This document shows, piece by piece, positions 1 through 6,483 of a DNA stretch of 7,394 nucleotides (positions are counted from its first letter, which is position 1; every line of letters starts with the position of its first letter). Source of the DNA: Halothiobacillus neapolitanus (lineage in GTDB: Bacteria > Pseudomonadota > Gammaproteobacteria > Halothiobacillales > Halothiobacillaceae); assembly GCA_020722165.1 (NCBI GenBank), contig DYLI01000080.1:1-7394 (forward strand), in the 5' to 3' direction. The position numbers were made by a program, and so were the translations under genes. The notes below the pieces were generated by a model. The model had not been told where the DNA came from and ran no database searches. It saw only the letters and a list, made by a program, of their open reading frames with translations.

Positions 1-241
1 TTGCCATGACAGGGCTTCTGACCGAAATCTCGGCTCGAAAACGTCGAACTTGGGTTCCCACGTGCTTGATCGCTTCGCTGCGTGAGAATGCCAAATCGTC
101 AACCAAGGCGTTGACCTCTGCCGCGTGACGGTTGGTGCGCAGCAGGGACTGAAATGAGCCCAGGCCGAGAGCAGCAAGCACCGCGGCCAGTGCCATGACG
201 GCCAACAGATCGAACAGCGTCAACCCGCTTTGCCGTTGCAC
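1..241 (-). CDS. FimT/GspH-type prepilin-like protein, 3' end cut by the window edge
   Basis: The frame is open to base 1, giving about 80 residues. Starting at GTG 241 it has a six-residue leader ending QRQSG, then a pilin-type hydrophobic helix beginning LTLFDLLAVM. The following SFQSLLRTNRHAAEVNALVDDLAFSRSEAIK region is typical of FimT/GspH pseudopilins: about 20 residues after the helix comes a helix ending in SRSEAIK. Family knowledge suggests an inner-membrane prepilin cleaved by PilD and incorporated as a minor pilin. It lies in the position of pilE in the Pseudomonas operon but looks like FimT, not PilE. Odd points: mature position 5 is Asp rather than Glu, position 22 is Gly rather than Pro, and the residues after SEAIK do not resemble the usual FimT continuation. 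The start is uncertain: there is no clear Shine-Dalgarno, and the frame stays open upstream, with another GTG at 400 that would add about 53 atypical residues. The family assignment is fairly firm; intactness is not. Confidence 0.7.
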   Translation of the reverse strand, partial: MQRQSGLTLFDLLAVMALAAVLAALGLGSFQSLLRTNRHAAEVNALVDDLAFSRSEAIKHVGTQVRRFRAEISVRSPVMA

Positions 242-280
242 AGCCGCTTGATGCTGTTCGAGGCTGTGATGATCGAGATT

Positions 281-302
281 AAAAGGGCCCTTCGGGCATC
301 CC
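281..302 (-). terminator. Weak intrinsic-terminator-like hairpin
   Basis: Read on the minus strand, GCCC (297-294), a GAA loop and GGGC (290-287) form a short GC stem. It can be extended by GG/CC with an AT bulge, and is followed by TTTT (284-281) and AATC. The T-run is short and the stem small. A competing palindrome, AAGGGCCCTT, spans 283-292. If real, it would separate the small secreted gene from the downstream FimT-like gene. This is inference from shape only. Confidence 0.3.
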
Positions 303-333
303 TTGCGCGGCTTGCTGATGTCGGACTCGAAGA

Positions 334-374
334 GGTTCCCGGATCGCCACCAAGAGTGGAAAACGATCCGAACC
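334..374. repeat. Interrupted inverted repeat (15 paired positions) between genes
   Basis: Plus strand: GGTTC (334-338), CC bulge, GGATCG (341-346), CCAC (347-350), loop CAAGA, GTGG (356-359), AAAA bulge, CGATCC (364-369), GAACC (370-374). The three stem blocks of 5, 6 and 4 bp are all perfectly complementary. No T-run follows on either strand, so it is not a standard Rho-independent terminator. It lies between the stop of the small secreted gene and the FimT-like gene. It could protect the mRNA 3' end, act as a repetitive extragenic element, or bind a protein. The sequence does not decide between these. Confidence 0.55.
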
Positions 375-399
375 GTGTGCAATCTCAAAGACGTGTGCA
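374..399. repeat. Direct repeat CGTGTGCA, two copies
   Basis: CGTGTGCA occurs at 374-381 and again at 392-399, 18 bp apart, immediately beside the inverted repeat at 334-374. The repeat is exact but short. No function is assigned. Confidence 0.35.
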
Positions 400-446
400 C
401 GCAGCGAACCCACCAACTTTTGCCGATGCGAGCAGACGATCCGTCC

Positions 447-692
447 CTAACGCGAAGCCGCTGGTCGTTTATTGTTTTTGCCGCTTTCGCTGGCTTTCGA
501 GACGGGCGGCTTGGGCACGCCGATGGTTTGTGGCCCGATCGGCTGCGGCCGATGCACCAGACCGTGGGGAGCGGGTTCTGGGGATTTGACCGTCGCCGTG
601 GTTTTTCCCCTTGTTGGCAAGTGCTCAGCAGCGTGGGCCGGGATGATCACGGCCAGCCACAAGACAGCAATCACCGAGGCTGTGCGTTGCAT
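447..692 (-). CDS. Small secreted Pro- and Lys/Arg-rich protein in the pilY2 position (81 aa)
   Basis: A Sec-type signal peptide is clear: a short charged start (MQR), a hydrophobic core over residues 5-17 (ASVIAVLWLAVII) and an AHA cleavage site after residue 21, so export to the periplasm or beyond is expected. The mature part is about 60 residues, with 11 prolines, about 10 Lys/Arg and no cysteine or recognisable domain; it is probably unstructured. A strong Shine-Dalgarno (AGGAG, six bases before ATG 692) and a gap of only 24 bp after the pilY1 stop support a real gene in the same transcript. In P. aeruginosa a small secreted protein, PilY2, occupies the same slot between pilY1 and pilE. 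I see no sequence basis to call this one PilY2. A role in PilY1 export or stability is only an inference from position. Confidence 0.72.
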   Translation of the reverse strand: MQRTASVIAVLWLAVIIPAHAAEHLPTRGKTTATVKSPEPAPHGLVHRPQPIGPQTIGVPKPPVSKASESGKNNKRPAASR

Positions 693-698
693 GGTTAG

Positions 699-703
699 CT
701 CCT
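699..703 (-). promoter_or_regulatory. Ribosome binding site AGGAG of the small secreted gene
   Basis: Minus strand AGGAG, with the six-base spacer CTAACC before ATG 692. It is the clearest evidence that this short frame is translated and fixes its start. Confidence 0.75.
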
Positions 704-716
704 ATTCGACATGGGT

Positions 717-3700
717 TTACTGTTGGATGATCCACAAAGGCTTGACGCCAACGATGCCCGAGCTGGCGCGCGAACGCGATTTGGCGACGAGGTTGAATGC
801 GGCTTGGGCATTGGTGTTTTGTTGCGAAGCACCATAAATATCGTAGCTGGCGCTCGCAGCGTCGTAGGAAATGGCTGGAGAAAATGCCGTGCCTGCGCCG
901 ATCCACAAGTTTTGCATGATCGCTAGGCCGTTGAGACCGGTGAATTGATCTTTGGGGAATAAGCCGTCGCTGAGGCTGTAGAGGTAATAGTAAGCCCCCG
1001 TTGCCCCGCATGAGTTGGTCGTGCTTGAGGCGCTGGTCGTCACCGGCACGATGAGCGTGCCATTCAAGACTTTTGCCTGGTCGGTGATGGTCGAGATCAG
1101 AGGTAAAAACTGCGGGCCGTTGCCATCGACTCCAGGGTCGGTCTGGAAAGTGCCGTTTGCATTGCTCGATGGCCCGCCAGCGTGTGTTTGCCACGTCATT
1201 TGCCAACCTGTGCTCGATGGGCTGAAAACGGCGATTTGCTGAGATCCGGTGGCCCAGATGTAGGGCCCTGAAGACGTTTGTGCGTAACCGACGTATTGCG
1301 CCGGGTCGGCCGTAACCGGCATCGTGCCAATTGCTGTAGCAGATTGGCCAATCTCAGGGGCCGTGAAGCCGCTTTGCGTATTCAGGGAATAAATCTTGCC
1401 GTCTTTCCCGCCCACGTACAAGCTGTTGGTCGCAGGGTTGATGGCAAACGGGCTCGATGGGATGAACCCGAGCACAGAGCTCGATTTAGATCCCTTGCTA
1501 CTCATGACATTGAGCTGCGCTTGAGAGCCACTGTTGGTCGTCGTAATGGTGGTGTAGATCATGTACGCCACACCGTTTTGATCCCACACCACAGTCGGCG
1601 CAGCTTCTGGTGAGGTTGCACCCGGTTGGTTATCGAGGGTCACGGCAGTCGAAGCGTCGATGTAGCCGTTTGCACCCAACTGAATGGCAAAATGCGTCGC
1701 ACCCGATTGCGCAGCGGCAAACACATAGCTGTGCCACTGGTTGTCTTGACCGATGCCATCGAAAACCCCATACCCGCCTTTCATGGGCTGCGTAGATTCG
1801 AATGTGGCGTAGTTTTTCAACTGGTCAAGCAAGGTGGATGGCATATAGGCCCACTTGAGGGAGCCGTCTTGCGCCTTGGACGCATATAAAAAGCCGTCAT
1901 CTGCCGCCCAGAGGACGAAGGGGGCTCTGCTCGCGTTGTTTTTGGCATATGTTGCATAACCGGATTTATTCAGCAAAAGCGCGTTGGAAGGGTGAGTGAC
2001 CAACACCGGGCCATTGGATTTTGCGGTGATCGTGCCGACGAGAGAGCCAGATTTTCGCCCCGCGAGATAATGACCGTTGTCATCGTTGGGATTGATGGTG
2101 TAGGCGCTGATCGTCGCTGCATCGGGGCTGCCGCTGGCGGCAAAAACCGACGCAGGCAAATTCGCCCAGGCTTGCACTTCGCGCTGCCCGGACGCGCTGG
2201 CGGTATCCGACCAGAGAGAGTCTGCGCGATTGTTCGCCCTGCTGGATTGTTCGTCAGGCGATGCCGCGTCGAATGTGGGATCGGCGGCAATCGTGCCATT
2301 GTCTTGAATCTTATAGGCAAGTAAATGACCCTCCATGGAACCGTAGTTGTTATTCGATGTGGCAACATAGGTGTAAGCGCCCGAGCTGACCATTCCAGGC
2401 ACGGCTGGCGTGGCGCTGACGACCGCGCCTTGTAGTCCGACGAACACCGTACTGATGGCGTTGAGCAAGTCGTTGGCATTGCTGACTTGAAACGCCCGGC
2501 TGGTGCCGCCCGCGGAGGCAATGGCGTTGGCCTGGTCGATGTCGCCAGGGTTGCTGCTGATGATGACTACATAGGTCTTCACATTCTGTTCGGCCAGAGC
2601 TTGCGCAGCTTTGGCGGGATCGGCATAGATGACATTGCCATTGCTATCGACCGTCCAGCGTGCGTCTTCGTGGCCGTCATAGATCAACAGCACCGCATTG
2701 GTGCGGCAGCCGTCCTCCGGGTCTTGTTGTTTGTAAGCCTTGAAATACGCCGCGGCATCCATGAGCGAGTCGAACACAGGCTCTTGATTCGGGTCGTAAC
2801 TTGAGCGAAGACTGCTGGCCGAAACGCTTTGCAGCACGCCGTTGTTGACGATGGTTTGCGCGTTGCGGTCATAGCCTAAACCGGAATCATCCCATTGCGG
2901 ATAAGCTGGATTGACGAGGTTTTGGATTTTCCCTCGCTGATCGATGTATCCACTATGAGGATTGGGCAAATCGACGAATGCTCCCATATAAGGCGCGCCG
3001 CTTGTGTTATAGCTGCCAAGAAGAGATGCAGATTGCGGCCCGGAAGGATAGCTTGCTGTGTAGGAGTTGTCTGATGGATTGTAGCTTGCTGCACCTGACC
3101 ACCCGGTGAATGTGCCGATTGGAGTCTCTGACGTATGGTCGTAGATACTCGGGATATAGCTGAAATAGGCCGGCGTGCTGGTTGAGGATGGCGCCTTGAA
3201 TCGATCTGAGACCAGGCTGAATTGCTGTTGCACCTGGCGAGAATAGGGGGGGAGGCTGCAGGACTCTGTCCACGAGTTCGGCGGCATGTTGCCGTTTGCG
3301 TCATATTGTGTCTCGCCAATCCGTGTGAACTGCAGGGTGTTGCCGCTGTAGAGGGTGGGGTAGGCATTGACGACCATGCGCGGCGAACCATCCGGGTTGT
3401 TCGCCATATACTCGCCCTGCCAATCGTTGGACTGCGAATTGAAATAGGTGCGGCACAGCGCGAAAAGAGGATCGATTGAGAGAGGACTCGAATTGATCGG
3501 GGGACCCATGTCGAGGCCGCCTGAGCCATAGAAATACGGTCCATCGTCTTCATTATTTTGGTATTTCTGACTTTGTTGCCCGTACTGTAAATACTGTGGA
3601 TATTGCACACTGAGCGGTAATCCGTCTTGAGTCGTGACAAAGGGCAGCACTTGGCTGTTATTGGGTTGAGAAGCGCCGATGGCAAATGGCGCGCCCCGGT

Positions 3701-4340
3701 TATTATCCCAACTCGGCCACCACGACACCCAGGCAAAGTGGTTCGGGTTGCTGCCGTAATCGGTCAGTTGCTGTGTTGTCATACTACTGAGGTTTCCGGG
3801 TAACGGATTGTCTTTGTTTCCGCCAGGCGGGTAAATATTGGGCCAGAAGGTATTGGTCAACAGCGTGGTGGTGCTGAGCTGCATGCCAAAGGCTTGACGA
3901 AACGTGGCAAAACCGAAGTTGATGTCGTCGCTATTGTGCGAGGACAGCAACTGGTAAAGCACGTTCTTGGCGATATAGAGCTTGCTCGTGGGTTGGTTGC
4001 CGTATTGATGGTCTGGAAATGGGGTGCCAGTGCCGCCGCAACCTGGGTCATTGGAAAAAACCGGAGCGGGGGCGTAATCAGAAGTGCTGGAATAAGTGGC
4101 CGGACAGCGGTCCTGGATGGGTTTGTCTTCCGGCGTGGTCGGAAGATCGACGTTCCCCATCGTCCGGTTCATCGAATAGGAATTGCCCAAAATCACCATG
4201 AGGTTGGGCGCGACGATGGAGGATGAAGACGTTGTGGGCGTGGTTTGTGCGGTAGCGGTGGGCAAGGCGCCCAAAGGAGACAGGGCCAAGGCCAGCGACA
4301 GAGTACTCAGCAAAATGCGGCGCATGATCGTTTTTTTCAT
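717..4340 (-). CDS. pilY1: PilY1-like type IV pilus tip adhesin / assembly factor (1207 aa)
   Basis: A large secreted protein with a Sec signal peptide (MKKTIMRRILLSTLSLALAL start, likely cleavage after the TATA ending at residue 31). The N-terminal half looks like the split von Willebrand A region of PilY1: a strand with PNLMVILGNSYSM (45-57), a long insertion, then NAVLLIYDGHED (548-559) and KTYVVIISS (588-596). The C-terminal half has the beta-propeller features of the PilY1/PilC C-terminal domain, including FVLWAADDGFLYASKAQDGS (808-827) and SLYVGGKDGKIYSLN (973-987). In known systems PilY1 sits with minor pilins at the pilus tip, promotes assembly against PilT retraction, and acts in adhesion and surface sensing. 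Length is normal for the family. Odd points: the usual DxSxS metal-site motif reads GNSYS (52-56), and a Gln/Tyr/Asn-rich stretch lies at 236-265. It has six cysteines (79, 101, 296, 361, 545, 1111). It starts nine bases after the pilX stop with GAGG seven bases before ATG. D565-N567-N569-D574 could bind calcium, but this is speculative. Confidence 0.93.
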   Translation of the reverse strand: MKKTIMRRILLSTLSLALALSPLGALPTATAQTTPTTSSSSIVAPNLMVILGNSYSMNRTMGNVDLPTTPEDKPIQDRCPATYSSTSDYAPAPVFSNDPGCGGTGTPFPDHQYGNQPTSKLYIAKNVLYQLLSSHNSDDINFGFATFRQAFGMQLSTTTLLTNTFWPNIYPPGGNKDNPLPGNLSSMTTQQLTDYGSNPNHFAWVSWWPSWDNNRGAPFAIGASQPNNSQVLPFVTTQDGLPLSVQYPQYLQYGQQSQKYQNNEDDGPYFYGSGGLDMGPPINSSPLSIDPLFALCRTYFNSQSNDWQGEYMANNPDGSPRMVVNAYPTLYSGNTLQFTRIGETQYDANGNMPPNSWTESCSLPPYSRQVQQQFSLVSDRFKAPSSTSTPAYFSYIPSIYDHTSETPIGTFTGWSGAASYNPSDNSYTASYPSGPQSASLLGSYNTSGAPYMGAFVDLPNPHSGYIDQRGKIQNLVNPAYPQWDDSGLGYDRNAQTIVNNGVLQSVSASSLRSSYDPNQEPVFDSLMDAAAYFKAYKQQDPEDGCRTNAVLLIYDGHEDARWTVDSNGNVIYADPAKAAQALAEQNVKTYVVIISSNPGDIDQANAIASAGGTSRAFQVSNANDLLNAISTVFVGLQGAVVSATPAVPGMVSSGAYTYVATSNNNYGSMEGHLLAYKIQDNGTIAADPTFDAASPDEQSSRANNRADSLWSDTASASGQREVQAWANLPASVFAASGSPDAATISAYTINPNDDNGHYLAGRKSGSLVGTITAKSNGPVLVTHPSNALLLNKSGYATYAKNNASRAPFVLWAADDGFLYASKAQDGSLKWAYMPSTLLDQLKNYATFESTQPMKGGYGVFDGIGQDNQWHSYVFAAAQSGATHFAIQLGANGYIDASTAVTLDNQPGATSPEAAPTVVWDQNGVAYMIYTTITTTNSGSQAQLNVMSSKGSKSSSVLGFIPSSPFAINPATNSLYVGGKDGKIYSLNTQSGFTAPEIGQSATAIGTMPVTADPAQYVGYAQTSSGPYIWATGSQQIAVFSPSSTGWQMTWQTHAGGPSSNANGTFQTDPGVDGNGPQFLPLISTITDQAKVLNGTLIVPVTTSASSTTNSCGATGAYYYLYSLSDGLFPKDQFTGLNGLAIMQNLWIGAGTAFSPAISYDAASASYDIYGASQQNTNAQAAFNLVAKSRSRASSGIVGVKPLWIIQQ

Positions 4341-4352
4341 GAGGACACCTCA
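4340..4352 (-). promoter_or_regulatory. Hairpin covering the pilY1 ribosome binding site and the pilX stop
   Basis: On the minus strand TGAGG (4352-4348), loop TGT and CCTCA (4344-4340) form a perfect five-base-pair stem. It contains the pilY1 Shine-Dalgarno GAGG, the pilX stop TGA and the first base of the pilY1 ATG. A ribosome finishing pilX would melt it. This suggests that pilY1 translation depends on pilX translation; the effect is inferred, the pairing is visible. Confidence 0.5.
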
Positions 4353-4913
4353 GATTTTTTGGCAAGTGCGATAAACAGATTGCAAGGTATAGCCGCTGTC
4401 GGCAGGGATGTTGCTTGCCTGGGCGTGGATGAACACGTTATAAAACACCGCGACGAATCCTTCCTGTCCACAAGCGGACGGATCGACGATGCCGGTCGGC
4501 GCCACGACTTGCCTTATGGCAAATGGTGTTTGGGTGGATCCGACCGATTGGTTGATGGTCGTCGCCTGGCATAGGCCGTGCTTATCGCAGGTCTGCCAAA
4601 AATCCGCAGATCGGGGGTTGAACGGGGGGGTAGCGGAGGCGCTGGGGTTGGCGACAAACCAGGGCGGTGGGTTTGGCTGGTATTCGAGCAAGCCGTTTTG
4701 CAATGCCTGGTCGATGGCTAGACGCAAACGGGCCAAATCACGGCCTGCCGCATCGGCTGCATCGGAGCGCACACTCGACGACACGCCGAGGGTGACGCCT
4801 TCGATCGTATGCTTTGTAAAAATCGCGATCAGCAAGGGCAGGATCAGGAGAAAAATCATCACGACGATCAGCAGTGCAGCGCCTTGCTGCTTTTGAAGAT
4901 TGTTGCGTTTCAT
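4350..4913 (-). CDS. pilX: PilX-like minor pilin (187 aa)
   Basis: A class III signal peptide MKRNNLQKQQG is followed by the hydrophobic helix AALLIVVMIFLLILPLLIAI, then a soluble domain ending LQSVYRTCQKI. Mature position 5 is Ile, not Glu, which fits the GspK/PilX branch whose members cap the tip of the minor-pilin complex. Four cysteines (109, 115, 148, 184) could make two disulfides. The start was set at ATG 4913 because it overlaps the pilW stop as TGATG and has GGAG six bases upstream; the GTG just before it (4916) would leave only three bases. Position between pilW and pilY1 supports the name. The soluble domain is divergent: I do not see the usual LQERMAGN-like motif after the helix. 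Function by family: initiation of pilus assembly with PilV, PilW and PilY1. Confidence 0.87.
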   Translation of the reverse strand: MKRNNLQKQQGAALLIVVMIFLLILPLLIAIFTKHTIEGVTLGVSSSVRSDAADAAGRDLARLRLAIDQALQNGLLEYQPNPPPWFVANPSASATPPFNPRSADFWQTCDKHGLCQATTINQSVGSTQTPFAIRQVVAPTGIVDPSACGQEGFVAVFYNVFIHAQASNIPADSGYTLQSVYRTCQKI

Positions 4914-6031
4914 CACTGGCTCCAGGCGACATTACGCAGGAAAACGGTACGCGAGTACACCGTGCTCTCAAATCCTGAGTTATTGGGCACGTTGTTGACG
5001 TCCAGCACATTGACATCTGGCGGCACTTGGCGCGAACCGACGTTTTTGCGCTGCACCATCAAAGCGAACTGCACGGCGCCAACCGGGCCTAGATTGGCGG
5101 TCCAGGGGACGAAGGGTTGCAGAGTACCGTCTGCAGCCAACGGCGCGAACAGAGCGCGCAGATAAACCACGTTGGCGGCAATCGCCGAGTCTTGCAAGAT
5201 GACTCCCGTGCTGTCGACCACGGTGCGAAACAGCGTGGGGACTCCGTTATCAACACGAATCGAGTAAGTTACTTGGATCAGGCCGTCGGCTGAATTCGCC
5301 GCACCCATGTTTTGGACATACGCCTGCTGCAAATCCGTTGCGGTAATCGACCGAGGGAGCAGTCCGTTGAAGGCAGAAAAACCTGTTGAAGGATTTAATG
5401 CTGAAAGGTCTGAGTTGTGGATGATGTTGCCCGCTCCGCCGATATTGGTGATTTGTAAGCGGACGCATGCGCCCAGGGTGGGCAAGACGAGCATGTCCAC
5501 ATCGCCATTATTGAAACCAGTGACATCGGCAACGAACAAGCTGGCATTGTTGTCGGTTCCGCCGGTGACTCTGGTGACAGCGACGCCCTGATTGCCCAAA
5601 GCCGCCGCGGCACCAAAGGCATTGTTGTAAACAAAGGTGATGGCGTCAGAAGGTGGAGTATTCGCGCCAGGAGCGACATAGGCCATGCTTTGAGTCGTTC
5701 CCGGCACTGTGCTGCCCGTAGTTTGCGGGGTGGCGCTCACGGCCAAGAGGGTAAATGCGGCATTGTTGTTCGGTGACCCCGGGCCGTAGGCCAACACCTT
5801 GTTGCATTGCCCCTGACCAACGGGGCCGGTCAGCATGAAGCCGGCGGCTTGCGCGTCGGAGGTGATGAGATTGATGGCGTTGCGTGCATCGTTTTGTGTC
5901 GTCACCACCGCATCGGCGCGCATGCCGCCTACAGCAACCGCTTGGTAGCTGGCGGTGAGCCCAAGCAGCATGATGGCGGCCACGCCCAACGCCACCAGCA
6001 GCTCGATCAAAGTGAACCCGCGTTGTTTCAT
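4913..6031 (-). CDS. pilW: PilW-like minor pilin (372 aa)
   Basis: Canonical prepilin start MKQRG followed by FTLIELLVALGVAAIMLLGL, with Glu at mature position 5, so it should be processed and methylated by the prepilin peptidase PilD. The large soluble domain (about 340 residues) with the N-terminal helix continuing into VVTTQNDARNAINLITSDAQAAGF is characteristic of PilW/GspJ-like minor pilins. Cysteines at 76 and 188 are the only two and probably form a disulfide. The start at ATG 6031 is decided by the class III leader, by AGGAGGGG just upstream, and by the TGATG overlap with the pilV stop. The frame is open for a further 57 codons upstream inside pilV, but those do not encode a leader. 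It ends with a one-base overlap with pilX. Length is at the upper end for the family. Confidence 0.92.
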   Translation of the reverse strand: MKQRGFTLIELLVALGVAAIMLLGLTASYQAVAVGGMRADAVVTTQNDARNAINLITSDAQAAGFMLTGPVGQGQCNKVLAYGPGSPNNNAAFTLLAVSATPQTTGSTVPGTTQSMAYVAPGANTPPSDAITFVYNNAFGAAAALGNQGVAVTRVTGGTDNNASLFVADVTGFNNGDVDMLVLPTLGACVRLQITNIGGAGNIIHNSDLSALNPSTGFSAFNGLLPRSITATDLQQAYVQNMGAANSADGLIQVTYSIRVDNGVPTLFRTVVDSTGVILQDSAIAANVVYLRALFAPLAADGTLQPFVPWTANLGPVGAVQFALMVQRKNVGSRQVPPDVNVLDVNNVPNNSGFESTVYSRTVFLRNVAWSQ

Positions 6032-6483
6032 CAGTACCCCTCCTGGATTTGATAGGTGCGCACGGTGGGCGCCGACTGCGTTGGCGATTGGGTGGTCAGC
6101 GTCAAGGTGAGCAGGCAGGCTGCTGCTGGCGGGCAGGGTGCTGGCGCCGTGATGATCTTGACTTGCCGAAGGAAGGGGTTTTGCGCCTGCGCGCTGTTCC
6201 ACCAGTCTTTCAGCACTTCATCCCTTGGGGCGGCCCCCCGTTGCAGCGTGATGTTGTTGCTGCCTTGGAGTGTTGCTGGATGACCGAGAAGGAGCGCGGC
6301 CACATTCTGCGCGGCGTACTGGTCGAGCATGCGGGTTTGCGCGCGGCTGTTGGCGGCAAACAAGGCGTTGATCCCGTAGATCAAGGCCGCCGTGGCCAGA
6401 ACGAAGACGGCCAGCGCCACCAAAACCTCGATGAGGGTAAAGCCCGCCGAAGACGAGCGAGGGCGTAGTTGCGGAGAGTTCAT
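6031..6483 (-). CDS. pilV: PilV-like minor pilin (150 aa)
   Basis: The leader MNSPQLRPRSSSAG precedes FTLIEVLVALAVFVLATAAL, the FTLIEVLVAL form typical of PilV/GspI. The domain after it is small (about 115 residues), with two cysteines close together (117 and 123) and a beta-rich end LLTLTLTTQSPT...VRTYQI. By family it forms part of the minor-pilin core (PilV-PilW-PilX plus FimU) that primes pilus assembly. The start at ATG 6483 overlaps the upstream fimT stop by four bases (ATGA), and the stop overlaps pilW by one base, so translational coupling on both sides is likely. Only a weak GAG lies upstream, consistent with coupling. No anomalies seen. Confidence 0.92.
   Translation of the reverse strand: MNSPQLRPRSSSAGFTLIEVLVALAVFVLATAALIYGINALFAANSRAQTRMLDQYAAQNVAALLLGHPATLQGSNNITLQRGAAPRDEVLKDWWNSAQAQNPFLRQVKIITAPAPCPPAAACLLTLTLTTQSPTQSAPTVRTYQIQEGY
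6037..6044 (-). promoter_or_regulatory. Ribosome binding site AGGAGGGG of pilW
   Basis: The strongest Shine-Dalgarno in the operon lies within the last codons of pilV, five bases before ATG 6031 (spacer TACTG). It decides the short pilW start over the longer open frame. Confidence 0.7.

Noticed and set aside
230..698. Plus-strand open frames over the small secreted gene and the gap
   Set aside because: They oppose a gene with a signal peptide and a strong ribosome site and have no credible start context.
625..1206. 193-codon minus-strand frame inside the 3' part of pilY1
   Set aside because: Out-of-frame shadow of pilY1, rich in Arg/His/Gln, no domain, and it also overlaps the small secreted gene.
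2876..3736. 286-codon minus-strand frame within pilY1
   Set aside because: Shadow frame of the insertion region; Ser/Arg/Thr-rich with no family signal.
6032..6202. 57-codon N-terminal extension of pilW
   Set aside because: It lies inside pilV and carries no leader; AGGAGGGG and the TGATG overlap point to ATG 6031.
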